The translations under genes were made by a program, and so were the position numbers. Below are positions 5,604 to 12,111 of a DNA stretch of 12,924 nucleotides, piece by piece. Position 1 is the stretch's first letter; every line of letters starts with the position of its first letter. The stretch lies in the NCBI GenBank assembly GCA_016703745.1, contig JADJBK010000001.1, forward strand, positions 1-12,924, in the 5' to 3' direction. The stretch comes from Nitrosomonas sp. Lineage in GTDB: Bacteria; Pseudomonadota; Gammaproteobacteria; Burkholderiales; Nitrosomonadaceae. Below the pieces are notes generated by a model. It was not told the origin of the DNA. It searched no databases and saw nothing but the letters and a program-made list of their open reading frames with translations.

Positions 5604-5878
5604 TTACCTTGTCGACACGAGATATACCCGCGCTTGCGCGCTACTACATAGGCAAACATCATCCTGGTTGACGCGTGCCCAAGATGCGATAATCCGCTCT
5701 CTGAGTCTATACGCTCCCCCCTAAGATGCTTTACCGCATGGCTTATAGCAGCGTATATGTGATCACTGATTGGAATCATGTCCCATCCTGCAGCCGGGTA
5801 TTTTGTCATGCCAAACGCGAGCACGGCTTCAACTTCCGCCAACCAATCAGGGTCCACTAATTTTAATTGCGTGATCAT
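5594..5878 (-). CDS. DUF5664-like dATP/dGTP pyrophosphohydrolase (MazG-like)
   Basis: This 94-residue protein matches the DUF5664 (dATP/dGTP diphosphohydrolase N-terminal) pattern: LAEVEAVLAFGMTKYPAAGW (13-32), then D39-H40 in a helix with H47 and H51, then GERIDSESGLSHLGHA (54-69) with acidic and His residues expected to hold metal. Members of this all-alpha NTP pyrophosphatase group hydrolyse dNTPs to dNMP and pyrophosphate and so adjust the nucleotide pool; some relatives help phages with modified adenine genomes. The ATG at 5878 overlaps the methyltransferase stop by ATGA. An earlier in-frame ATG at 5887 lies inside that gene and is less likely. The active-site acidic residues are placed by eye. 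Confidence 0.65.
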   Translation of the reverse strand: MITQLKLVDPDWLAEVEAVLAFGMTKYPAAGWDMIPISDHIYAAISHAVKHLRGERIDSESGLSHLGHASTRMMFAYVVARKRGYISCRQGKGK

Positions 5879-6789
5879 TGCATGCATCGCAAGATATGCG
5901 CAATAACATCAACGGTAAACCCGTTACCCAATGCCTTATATCGCTGGGTGTTGCTTACAAGCTGCTTACCGTCCTCATTGGTGATAAGGGTGAATCCAGA
6001 ATTAAGTGTTTGTAATCTCTCGCATTCAACAGGCGTTAGTTTTCTAAATCCATCAACAGTAGCAAGGAAATTATTTTGCTCCCATGAATTTGACCCAAGT
6101 GTCGGGCATTTTCCATCCAACGCCATAAACCCTCCAGAATTAAATCCCCTTGATCTTTGAAATATCAATTGCCTACGACTCTTCTCAAAGTATTGCTCTA
6201 AAGTTCCTCCCTTAAAGTAATTCGCATCGATACAAAAAGACTTTTCTCTATCTGTTACTCCATTCTCAAGAATATCTGCAAGGACAATACCTTTATCTTC
6301 CGGCTGCCCGAAACTCCAGTTGGCCCAATAAAGGCGCTGCCTGTTCTGAGCGCTTAGAAGCGAGCTGTTGATAAAAACAGGCTCAACACCTAAATGCTTG
6401 CTGATCACATCCAGTGATTCTTTTTTCATTTTGACGTTTTCTAACAAGAACTTAACGTCAGGGTTAACTCTGCGAATGTGGTTTAAAATATCAACGTACA
6501 CAAAAAACAGCCTTGAGCGTGGGTCATTGAATGCCAGTTGCTTACCAGAAAAGCTGAAGCCTTGGCAAGGCGAACCCCCAATCAACAACCCGATTGATGA
6601 CCAGTCGATGTCCCACTCGCGCCACCTGGTAACATCGCCAAGTTGCACGGTGCTGGGGTAGTTGTGCTGAGTTATCTGTATCGCGTACCGGTCTACCTCA
6701 GCTGCGTAGTAGGTGTGTGGAGTTATGCCAGCCCGCTCCAATGCCACTTGAGCGCAGCTTATTCCGTCAAATAGGCTTAATACGTTCAT
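5875..6789 (-). CDS. DNA (cytosine-5-)-methyltransferase
   Basis: This 304-residue enzyme transfers a methyl group from S-adenosylmethionine to C5 of cytosine in a specific DNA site. All core motifs are visible: motif I LSLFDGISCAQVAL (4-17) for cofactor binding, motif IV GGSPCQGFSFSG (71-82) with catalytic Cys75, motif VI LLENV (115-119), motif VIII QNRQRLYWAN (148-157), and motif X ALGNGFTVDVIAHIL (286-300). The target-recognition region (about 160-265) is compact. No restriction endonuclease gene is adjacent, so it is probably an orphan enzyme that masks phage DNA from host restriction. The start overlaps the gpZ-like stop by ATGA. The recognition sequence cannot be read from the protein. 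Confidence 0.93.
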   Translation of the reverse strand: MNVLSLFDGISCAQVALERAGITPHTYYAAEVDRYAIQITQHNYPSTVQLGDVTRWREWDIDWSSIGLLIGGSPCQGFSFSGKQLAFNDPRSRLFFVYVDILNHIRRVNPDVKFLLENVKMKKESLDVISKHLGVEPVFINSSLLSAQNRQRLYWANWSFGQPEDKGIVLADILENGVTDREKSFCIDANYFKGGTLEQYFEKSRRQLIFQRSRGFNSGGFMALDGKCPTLGSNSWEQNNFLATVDGFRKLTPVECERLQTLNSGFTLITNEDGKQLVSNTQRYKALGNGFTVDVIAHILRCMQ

Positions 6790-7478
6790 CTCGCGGTCCT
6801 CAATGCAAAATCCAGCGCCTTTTCAAGCTCTTCGGGTGCTTTACTGCGTACGTCTGCCTCGACGACCTTTTCCATATCCACAAATTGCTTGTAAGTTGGA
6901 TCCTTAACAAAGCCAAGTATCAGCTCAGGGGGGCGCTCCTTCCTCCTTCGTGGGCGCCTATTCTCGCTTACCGGAACCTGCTCCTTAACAACTATAATTC
7001 TGTCCTTCGGACGGAAGGCCCTCCATATACCGGGCGCAAGTGTAGATTTTACCGGTGGAGTTAGCTTTGAGATCAGCTTTGATAGATTGCTGCGCGAGAT
7101 ATTCCCGGCCGCATTAAGCTTAGCGCCCGGCCCAGGCACCGTGTAACTGCCTGCATCCATGTATCCATTTGATATTAGATAGCGCTCATAAGGCTTTTGC
7201 TCTCGCTGTCCGCCAGTAAACAAGTGGCCAAATAACCTAGTATTATCAACCTTAACCCTAGCCACGGGAGCGCGCTTAGTAGCCTTATCAATCTTGATCT
7301 GACGCAATGCGAACCGCCCGGGCTTCTGCAATTTCCGCTCCATTTCAGCCTGCGTGGCCTTGCGCCCAGACCATGCAAGCGCAGTGAGCGCAAGCGCCGT
7401 AGCAAATGGCACCTGCTCCCTCTGCGTGTACGTAAGCTCACGTACCATCTTGTCCAGGTCGCTGCGTATTGATATCAT
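6786..7478 (-). CDS. gpZ-like minor tail / tail-completion protein
   Basis: This 230-residue protein resembles the lambda gpZ (minor tail protein Z) family. The N-terminal part (1-80) has the typical helix and motif order: EQVPFATALALTALAWSGRK, QAEMERKLQKPGRFALRQI, and KATKRAPVARVKV. The middle (85-160) contains GHLFTGG, KPYERYLISNGYM and AKLNAAGNISRSNLSKLI. The C-terminus has the family's closing pattern FVKDPTYKQFVDMEKVVEAD, ending in KALDFALRTAR. Such proteins act at the tail tip or head-tail junction during virion assembly. The gene overlaps its upstream neighbour by ATGA and the methyltransferase downstream by ATGA. It sits away from any other visible structural gene, which is unusual. 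Confidence 0.65.
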   Translation of the reverse strand: MISIRSDLDKMVRELTYTQREQVPFATALALTALAWSGRKATQAEMERKLQKPGRFALRQIKIDKATKRAPVARVKVDNTRLFGHLFTGGQREQKPYERYLISNGYMDAGSYTVPGPGAKLNAAGNISRSNLSKLISKLTPPVKSTLAPGIWRAFRPKDRIIVVKEQVPVSENRRPRRRKERPPELILGFVKDPTYKQFVDMEKVVEADVRSKAPEELEKALDFALRTAR

Positions 7479-7699
7479 CTGGTCCCCACCATAGTAACGA
7501 TAAGCCTGTTGTCGCGGCTTATCGTATCAACTCGCAATCCCGCCGCCTTTGTGTATCGGTATATCTTTTGTCTTGCCGCAGCCAATGCAGCTGATCCTTC
7601 GGCCGAAAAATCGAATTCGACAGATTCACCGGTCGAAAGATCCAGGGTCGTGCTGATTAAAAGATCCTTCGGCGGCGTGATTCCGTGCGTAATAATCAT
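7475..7699 (-). CDS. Small phage protein of unknown function
   Basis: This 74-residue acidic-to-neutral protein is unrecognised. It has FEFDFSAEGS-like sequence (written VEFDFSAEGSAALAAARQK), an amphipathic helix at about 33-50, and the end RLIVTMVGTR. The ATG at 7699 is chosen because AGGAG lies 8 bases upstream; an in-frame ATG at 7729 has no ribosome binding site. The stop overlaps the gpZ-like start by ATGA, so the two are probably coupled and may work together in tail assembly. No membrane segment or signal peptide is visible. Confidence 0.7.
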   Translation of the reverse strand: MIITHGITPPKDLLISTTLDLSTGESVEFDFSAEGSAALAAARQKIYRYTKAAGLRVDTISRDNRLIVTMVGTR

Positions 7700-7954
7700 T
7701 TTTATTTCTCCTAAAACGTCTATTTTCATTTAATAAACGCGAAACGTCAAGAACTTTTTACATTTATCGGCTAACCACTGGCTCCATGCAAACCGACATC
7801 AAACTATCACTCAGAATGCCCCCAGAATCGATCAGAACCGCCCTAGAATCGATTATCTTTTGAATCCTATGTCGTAGTACCAAATAGCACTTACAAGGCC
7901 TTGTAGGTCGTTTAAATGGCTCGGCATGCTTCTTATCCTGATTTTGGGGTATGT

Positions 7955-8100
7955 GGTGGAAATTCACGAATTTCCCGAAAATCACTTTTGATTCAATAAC
8001 TTACACGGGCTGAGGTGTTTTTTCAGGTGGAATTTCGAAGCCGGAATTCTTCATTTAAATCAACATCTTAAGCCTATTTTGGGGTGAAAAGGTGGAATTC
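7955..8100. repeat. Three GGTGGAA(A/T)TTC iteron-like repeats
   Basis: Copies begin at 7955 (GGTGGAAATTC), 8026 (GGTGGAATTTC) and 8090-8091 (GGTGGAATTC), spaced about 71 and 65 bases apart. The first and third also share an upstream ATTTTGGGGT (7941-7950 and 8076-8085). They may be binding sites of an initiator or repressor. Confidence 0.55.
7958..7975. promoter_or_regulatory. 18-base palindrome, operator-like
   Basis: GGAAATTC-AC-GAATTTCC is a perfect dyad with 8-base arms and a 2-base centre, a form typical of a homodimeric DNA-binding protein site. The third repeat nearby contains the shorter palindrome GGAATTCC. Confidence 0.5.
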
Positions 8101-8168
8101 CCTAAGCGCATGTATAGGGGTATACATGCATAGTACCGTATAAAAAAACTGTAATTTCTCTTAATGAG

Positions 8169-8212
8169 AATAATTCCTATTTAAGAATAATTCTTATCTA
8201 ATAGGAATTATT
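8169..8212. repeat. 12-bp inverted repeat with nested hairpin
   Basis: AATAATTCCTAT (8169-8180) and ATAGGAATTATT (8201-8212) are perfect inverted copies. Between them TAAGAA-TAA-TTCTTA (8182-8196) forms a second stem. The whole is AT-rich and could extrude as a cruciform next to the TA tracts. Confidence 0.8.
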
Positions 8213-8225
8213 ATAATAATAATTA

Positions 8226-8272
8226 TTATATATATATATATATACCCCATATATATATATATATATATATAC
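8226..8272. repeat. Two TA dinucleotide tracts separated by CCCC
   Basis: Alternating T and A runs of about 20 bases lie on each side of a single CCCC. Such tracts melt easily, as expected of a DNA-unwinding element; they also vary in length by slippage. Confidence 0.85.
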
Positions 8273-8296
8273 TACAATACTTTCAAGAACTTAGCG

Positions 8297-8368
8297 CGAG
8301 GTGACGAGAATACCTCGCCCCCCTCACAATCGGCTGAAACGCCATGTGCATGCGGGTTACAGCCGATT
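8297..8368. other. Paired GC-rich hairpins downstream of the DUF3987 gene
   Basis: The first stem is CGAGGT (8297-8302) with ACCTCG (8312-8317). The second is AATCGGCTG (8328-8336) with CAGCCGATT (8360-8368), enclosing a further CGC/GCG stem. Neither is followed by a T-run on the minus strand, so an intrinsic terminator is unlikely. A single-strand initiation or RNA-structure role beside the AT tract is possible. Confidence 0.55.
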
Positions 8369-8396
8369 CCAATTTAACCTCAAATCCGTCCCAATA

Positions 8397-9306
8397 TCAC
8401 TGATTTAGCTTGTATTCACGCTTGCCGTTCGATGCGTCAGATGAAAGAAGCCCTTGATTACACATCTCTTTTAGGTTTTCCCTTATCAATTCCGCTCTAT
8501 TCCCAGTGAAACTGATGAAAGGTTCGACTCCTTTGCGAGACTGTAAAATTTCTCTCTCTGTAATCAAGTCCTTGCGCTTAAACATCCTCAAAATGGCCTC
8601 AAATTCAGACTTTTGTCCTGATATCCCCTTACTCTGACAAAGGTTAAGACTGGAAATAAGTAGATCATCAGCAATGCCGATGGCCGCCATAACATGAAAA
8701 TCCTCAATCAAATCATTGTCTTGATCATACAGCAAATGCATGTTTGACGCCAGTTTAAGGATGGTTATATCCACTTTGCCAGCAGCTCCACGTAAGGCTG
8801 CGTGTCCAAATTTGCCGCCGTCGGCCAGGTGCGGCTCTATCTCTTGCCGGTAATTGTCGATTAGTTGCCAGCCTCGTGACGATAGCCGTAATGGTATAAG
8901 ATCAGCTAACCTCTTGGGATCTTCTAGGATCTCGTCGATAAAATGGCACTTATTGTTGTAAAAGAGCTTTTCGATATCGCCGAAGAAACCGAACTTTTCA
9001 GCATCTCGCGTGAAGTCCCGCTTGCCTAAATAGTGAGGCTCGCTTAGCATGATGAATCGCTCAGCAAGCCCCGTTCCATTACTGGCGGATAGGACTTTTT
9101 CAATTCCGCCGGGCTGGGCAAAGCACACTACACTGCCAACCACAGATCCGCAGTATGCCTTTCTGGAAGTGCGCCGAGTAGCCACATTGCCGCCGTCAAA
9201 TCCGTTTAAGATGGCGTCGTTGTTGTTTGCCCTGCCTTTCTCGCCGTAGCTCAGGCCCAAGAGCGAGTCAAAAAGACCTTGCTCACTTGATATGGCGGAA
9301 AAAAAA
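8397..9306 (-). CDS. DUF3987 helicase-like ATPase, C-terminal part (after frameshift)
   Basis: This part continues the DUF3987 protein in the other frame. It has SAISSEQGLFDSLLGLSYG at the junction, followed by a region typical of the family (GGNVATRRTSRKAYCGSVVG, GSVVCFAQPG and NGTGLAERFIML), a helical domain, and a winged-helix-like end that includes FKRKDLITEREILQ, ENLKEMCNQGLLSS and REYKLNQ. The only start codon near its beginning is a TTG at 9335 without a ribosome binding site, inside the upstream part. Expression therefore probably needs frameshifting or slippage at the nine-base homopolymer 9299-9307, unless the extra base is a sequencing error. The combined product would have about 470 residues. 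Confidence 0.75.
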
Positions 9307-9810
9307 ACCTTTGTTTTCAGTGAGTACCGCGTCAAGCGCCTCTGGCGTAGAATTTGTTACAAACAACTGCCTTGATGCAATATCCAGCCGCTTATCAATA
9401 TCATCCTCTTCATCTTCAGTCTTTGCTTTATCTCGCGCCCCAACTAGCGCGCCAATTACCGCCACCTGCTGATCAATAAATTTTTGTTGGAACATCTTGA
9501 TCACGCGTGACTTGCCAGTTGCTGGAGGCTGCTCTAATACTGCATATATCCCTATTGGCAGCCGATCTCCATTTGGATAAGATACGCACCATTTACGCAT
9601 CGCGATTGAGCTAAAAACCCCAAGTCCAGCCATAAAAACAGTGCTGGGAGGCATGTATGCGCGTTTTGCAAGACTCTCTGATATGCGCCTTATAATGTGC
9701 TCCTCGTGTATATGCCGCAACAAATCAAGCTCGCAGTACCTGCTGCCGTCGTCAAGAGTTTTATTGATTCCTGATACCGGCGTGTATTTCATTTCGATTA
9801 TATTAGTCAT
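9283..9810 (-). CDS. DUF3987 helicase-like ATPase, N-terminal part
   Basis: This 175-residue frame contains the P-loop Walker A motif PPATGKS (95-101) and the family's switch region RQLFVTNSTPEALDAVLTEN (about 148-167), before it ends shortly after a run of nine T on the coding strand. DUF3987 proteins act with Toprim primases in phage and plasmid replication, probably as a replicative helicase or ATPase. The ATG overlaps the end of the primase gene by 8 bases, so the two are coupled. The last residues (FFFRHIK) after the homopolymer do not belong to the family; the family sequence resumes in the other frame. Confidence 0.8.
   Translation of the reverse strand: MTNIIEMKYTPVSGINKTLDDGSRYCELDLLRHIHEEHIIRRISESLAKRAYMPPSTVFMAGLGVFSSIAMRKWCVSYPNGDRLPIGIYAVLEQPPATGKSRVIKMFQQKFIDQQVAVIGALVGARDKAKTEDEEDDIDKRLDIASRQLFVTNSTPEALDAVLTENKGFFFRHIK
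9299..9307 (-). other. Nine-base homopolymer at the frameshift point
   Basis: The coding strand reads GG, then nine T, then CCGCC. With eight T the frame would read GFFSAISSEQG and join both DUF3987 parts without a stop. The needed change is +1 (or -2), so a standard -1 slippery site does not fit. Transcriptional slippage or a base-calling error in the run would both restore the protein. Confidence 0.8.
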
Positions 9811-10603
9811 TGTTTCCCTTGCTTAAATAGTCGTTCCAATCCTCACCCACATTTGGAGGCATCAGCACGCTTCCATATACTGCAAGCGCGGCATCCTCTG
9901 CTGCTTTTTGCCCGACTCCAGACTCATCGTTGTCTGCGCATACGATGATCTCATGGCCTTTAAACAGGCTATTGATCTCCAGTGCTACAGGCTTTAGGTT
10001 ACCGGCATCAAAGGCAACTATTACACAGTGCCCTGTGTGATCCCGCAGGCTGGCTCCTGTAGCGAAGCCCTCGCAGATCAATAGCTTGTCTGTAGGCTCT
10101 CCTATAGGGAAAAAGCATCCATTTTTGCGTCCGCCAGACAAGAAGCGCTTTGTGCCGTCGGCATTTATAAATTGCAGGTTAACAAGCGCCTTATCCGCAT
10201 TGTATAAAGGAATGACCAGCGCACCTGCAAATTCGCGCGCTCCAAATGGCTTGATCTTTTTGGCGGCAAGGTAGGGATGCTCTACAGCATGCGCCGATCC
10301 ATGCCAATATGTAGATGCTTTACGCGCTGCCTTCGCTTGCATCTTTTTTCGCTCATCGTCTGCAGCCTGCTTGGATTTCTCTATGCGCTCCTGATTTGGT
10401 GGCTCACCGCTTGCGCTCCATGATTGAGATATGCCCGACTTAAAATCACAAAACCAGCCTGCTGGCGGCTCGTCGGGGTAATGTATATAGCTGCCATTCT
10501 TTGTCCCAGGAGAGTGCCCAGGGACGTGAAACCTGTGGATCTTTCCATCGGATATTATCTCGCCTGTATAATTGATACCTGCAGCGTGCATTGCTTCAAT
10601 CAT
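9803..10603 (-). CDS. Toprim-domain DNA primase
   Basis: This 266-residue protein is predicted to synthesise RNA primers for phage DNA replication. The N-terminal part (1-65) has HRFHVPGHSPGTKNGSYIHY and AGWFCDFKSG, as in phage primases with a degenerate zinc-binding region. A Lys/Ala-rich helix follows (70-98). The Toprim fold spans about 173-250: Glu178 in LLICEGFATGASL, then a middle strand VIVAFDAGNL, then Asp224 and Asp226 in VCADNDESGVGQKAA, which are the expected metal-binding residues. The ATG at 10603 overlaps the stop of the 51-aa gene by ATGA and is preferred over an upstream in-frame extension to 10702, which reads through that gene. It is followed by the DUF3987 ATPase, its usual partner. 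Confidence 0.85.
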   Translation of the reverse strand: MIEAMHAAGINYTGEIISDGKIHRFHVPGHSPGTKNGSYIHYPDEPPAGWFCDFKSGISQSWSASGEPPNQERIEKSKQAADDERKKMQAKAARKASTYWHGSAHAVEHPYLAAKKIKPFGAREFAGALVIPLYNADKALVNLQFINADGTKRFLSGGRKNGCFFPIGEPTDKLLICEGFATGASLRDHTGHCVIVAFDAGNLKPVALEINSLFKGHEIIVCADNDESGVGQKAAEDAALAVYGSVLMPPNVGEDWNDYLSKGNND

Positions 10604-10755
10604 TTTATTAACTCCCTGGTTACAAGTAACCAGAATTCTCGGGCTTCCTCTGGATTTAGATCGGCGTAGTCTATAGCGTCCTGCGTTTCCTCCTGTCCCC
10701 AATCATCACTACTTGCATAAATTTTTATCAGGTCAGCTGTTGTATAGGTATTCAT
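10600..10755 (-). CDS. Small acidic protein, first gene of the replication operon
   Basis: This 51-residue protein (begins MNTYTTADLIKIYASSDDWG, ends VTRELIK) was found by reading the minus strand between the divergent promoter and the primase. It is acidic (QEETQDAIDY, ADLNPEEARE) and appears all-helical, without membrane segment or cysteines. A strong AAGGAG site lies 8 bases upstream and its TGA overlaps the primase ATG by ATGA. It is unrecognised. As the first leftward gene after the promoter it may regulate early expression or assist the primase. Confidence 0.75.
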   Translation of the reverse strand: MNTYTTADLIKIYASSDDWGQEETQDAIDYADLNPEEAREFWLLVTRELIK

Positions 10756-10783
10756 ATTTTTATCTCCTTTTTGTAAATATGAT

Positions 10784-10812
10784 TTGACAATATAAACACC
10801 GTGCTATATCTT
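10784..10812 (+). promoter_or_regulatory. Rightward promoter for the recombination genes
   Basis: The plus strand has TTGACA at 10784-10789, a 17-base spacer, and TATCTT at 10807-10812 (or TATATC two bases earlier). The Sak4-like start codon is about 48 bases downstream. The -10 is weaker than that of the opposing promoter. Confidence 0.55.
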
Positions 10813-10817
10813 GTCAA
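10789..10817 (-). promoter_or_regulatory. Leftward promoter for the replication operon
   Basis: The minus strand has a perfect TTGACA (10812-10817), a 17-base spacer, and TATATT (10789-10794). It overlaps the rightward promoter almost completely, so the two cannot be occupied by RNA polymerase at the same time. Confidence 0.65.
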
Positions 10818-10859
10818 CATCGAATGACACACAGCAAGATTTTTAAAAGGATTAGAAAC

Positions 10860-11600
10860 ATGTTAGAAATAGTAAAGACTGAAGATACCGGAATTATCAT
10901 AGCCACCATAACCGGCGAAGCAGGAATTGGCAAAACATCGTTAGCCTGCACTTTCCCAAAGCCCATCGTTATAAAGACTGAAGATGGTTTAAAGTCTGTG
11001 CCAATAGCGAGCAGGCCGGATGCTCTGGAATTGGTCGAAGATGCAGATCAGCTATTTAAACAGTTGGCTGCTATACTAAAGGAGAATCATGACTATAAAA
11101 CGTTGATTATAGACAGCATCACCCAATTGGATCAGGTATTTACAGACAAGATAATATCTGAAGAAAGATCAGAAACCAAGACTCTGGCAACTGCAATGGG
11201 AGGATATGGAGCTGGGTTTAATGCATTGTCTGCTATGCATGGCAGGGTGCGCAAATACGCTCAGGCAATACACGATAAGCGCAAAATGAACATAATCTTT
11301 GTAGCCCATACTGATATGGAAACCATAGATCTGCCTGATCAGGACCCGTACAGCAGGTACTCGCTGCGCATCCATAAGAAGAGCCTGAAGCATTACGTTG
11401 ATAACGTAGACCTTGTAGGGCATATCAAGCTGGATATGGTGGTAAAAGGAAAAGACAAAATAAAAAAAGCAGGCAGTAATGGATCTCGCTACATGGTGGC
11501 ATATACCACCGCTAACTGTGTTAGCAAAAACAGATTTGGTATCAGCGATGATATCCAGATAGAAATTGGTAAAAACCCTTTACAATCAATCATTAAATAA
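10860..11600 (+). CDS. Sak4/AAA_24-like RecA-type recombination ATPase
   Basis: This 246-residue protein has a Walker A motif GEAGIGKT (19-26), preceded by strand IIIATIT, and a Walker B strand TLIIDS (81-86), in the arrangement of the AAA_24 / Sak4 family. Sak4 proteins are RecA-core single-strand annealing proteins of phages and work with an SSB and an exonuclease, both encoded next to it here. The segment NIIFVAHTDM (about 155-164) matches the sensor strand of the family. The ATG at 10860 has AAGGA 8 bases upstream; an earlier in-frame ATG at 10824 has no site. A ribosome binding site for the next gene follows the stop within 10 bases. Confidence 0.8.
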   Translation: MLEIVKTEDTGIIIATITGEAGIGKTSLACTFPKPIVIKTEDGLKSVPIASRPDALELVEDADQLFKQLAAILKENHDYKTLIIDSITQLDQVFTDKIISEERSETKTLATAMGGYGAGFNALSAMHGRVRKYAQAIHDKRKMNIIFVAHTDMETIDLPDQDPYSRYSLRIHKKSLKHYVDNVDLVGHIKLDMVVKGKDKIKKAGSNGSRYMVAYTTANCVSKNRFGISDDIQIEIGKNPLQSIIK

Positions 11601-11610
11601 GGAAAACATT

Positions 11611-12111
11611 ATGTCATTTTGGACACTATCTAACGGCGAAAACATAAAACCAACAGATAATTTTGAATCTGGAGGATTTAAGCTTATACCGGACGGTACA
11701 GTATGTAATGCGGTCATCGAAGACGCTGCCTGGGACACGATACAGCCGAACGAAAGGAACTCTGAGCCGGAAGAATACATATCAATACAGTGGAAGATCG
11801 AATCACCAAGCGAATTTAAGGGCGCGACTATATTTCAAAAAGTTAGATGCAAGAGATCTGAAGAGAAACAACGCGACTCTGCCCTGCAGATGCTGGTAAC
11901 CATAGATACGCTCGCGCAGGGTAGGCTCCAAAAACTGGACGGTGACCCAACAGACAGGCATCTGCAAGTAGCGCTTGAGTCCGCGAAAATGAGCATAAAA
12001 GTAAGAGTCTGGGAGTTTGGAGACAAATCGGGGAATTGGGTGTCAGGCGTGTCCAAATATCAGAAAGGTGGTGCAGATATCGAATCAGACGACATCCCTT
12101 TCTATCTATGA
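11611..12111 (+). CDS. SSB-like protein (DUF669-type) with acidic C-terminal tip
   Basis: This 166-residue protein is predicted to bind single-stranded DNA during recombination and replication. It has strand-rich sequence with VCNAVIEDAAWDTIQPNE, EYISIQWKIESPSEFKGATI and KMSIKVRVWEFGDKSGNWVS, as in phage DUF669 proteins. It ends DIESDDIPFYL, which resembles the DDDIPF tail by which bacterial SSBs recruit partner proteins, with two extra residues. The ATG has AAGGAAA upstream. Its stop overlaps the nuclease start by ATGA. Family placement is by eye; the tail motif and the neighbourhood support the role. Confidence 0.7.
   Translation: MSFWTLSNGENIKPTDNFESGGFKLIPDGTVCNAVIEDAAWDTIQPNERNSEPEEYISIQWKIESPSEFKGATIFQKVRCKRSEEKQRDSALQMLVTIDTLAQGRLQKLDGDPTDRHLQVALESAKMSIKVRVWEFGDKSGNWVSGVSKYQKGGADIESDDIPFYL

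Larger units (their letters stand above)
7700..8396. other. Gene-poor 0.7 kb region: candidate replication origin or control region
   Basis: No supported gene is found. The stretch holds an imperfect 21-base tandem pair (about 7812-7854, ATCGATTCT units on the minus strand), an 18-base palindrome, three GGTGGAA-type repeats, a 12-bp inverted repeat, long TA dinucleotide tracts split by CCCC, and two GC-rich hairpins. It follows the primase and DUF3987 genes. A DNA-unwinding-like AT tract next to repeated protein-binding-like motifs and beside replication genes is the usual layout of a phage origin. The function is inferred from layout only. Confidence 0.5.
10784..10817. promoter_or_regulatory. 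34-base dyad between divergent operons, operator candidate
   Basis: The arms TTGACAA and TTGTCAA are perfect inverted copies, and an additional ATA/TAT pair lies inside. The dyad covers both promoters, so a bound regulator would block or switch both operons. Confidence 0.5.

Noticed and set aside
7764..7985. A 73-codon minus-strand frame in the origin-like region
   Set aside because: It starts at GTG without a ribosome binding site, overlaps tandem and palindromic repeats, and the IDSxAVLIDSGG part merely translates a 21-base repeat.
8328..8368. Hairpin read as an intrinsic terminator of the replication operon
   Set aside because: No T-run follows the stem on the minus strand, and the loop region is long.
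9299..9307. Programmed -1 ribosomal frameshift in the DUF3987 gene
   Set aside because: The frame change required is +1 (or -2), so a -1 slippery heptamer does not give the continuous protein.
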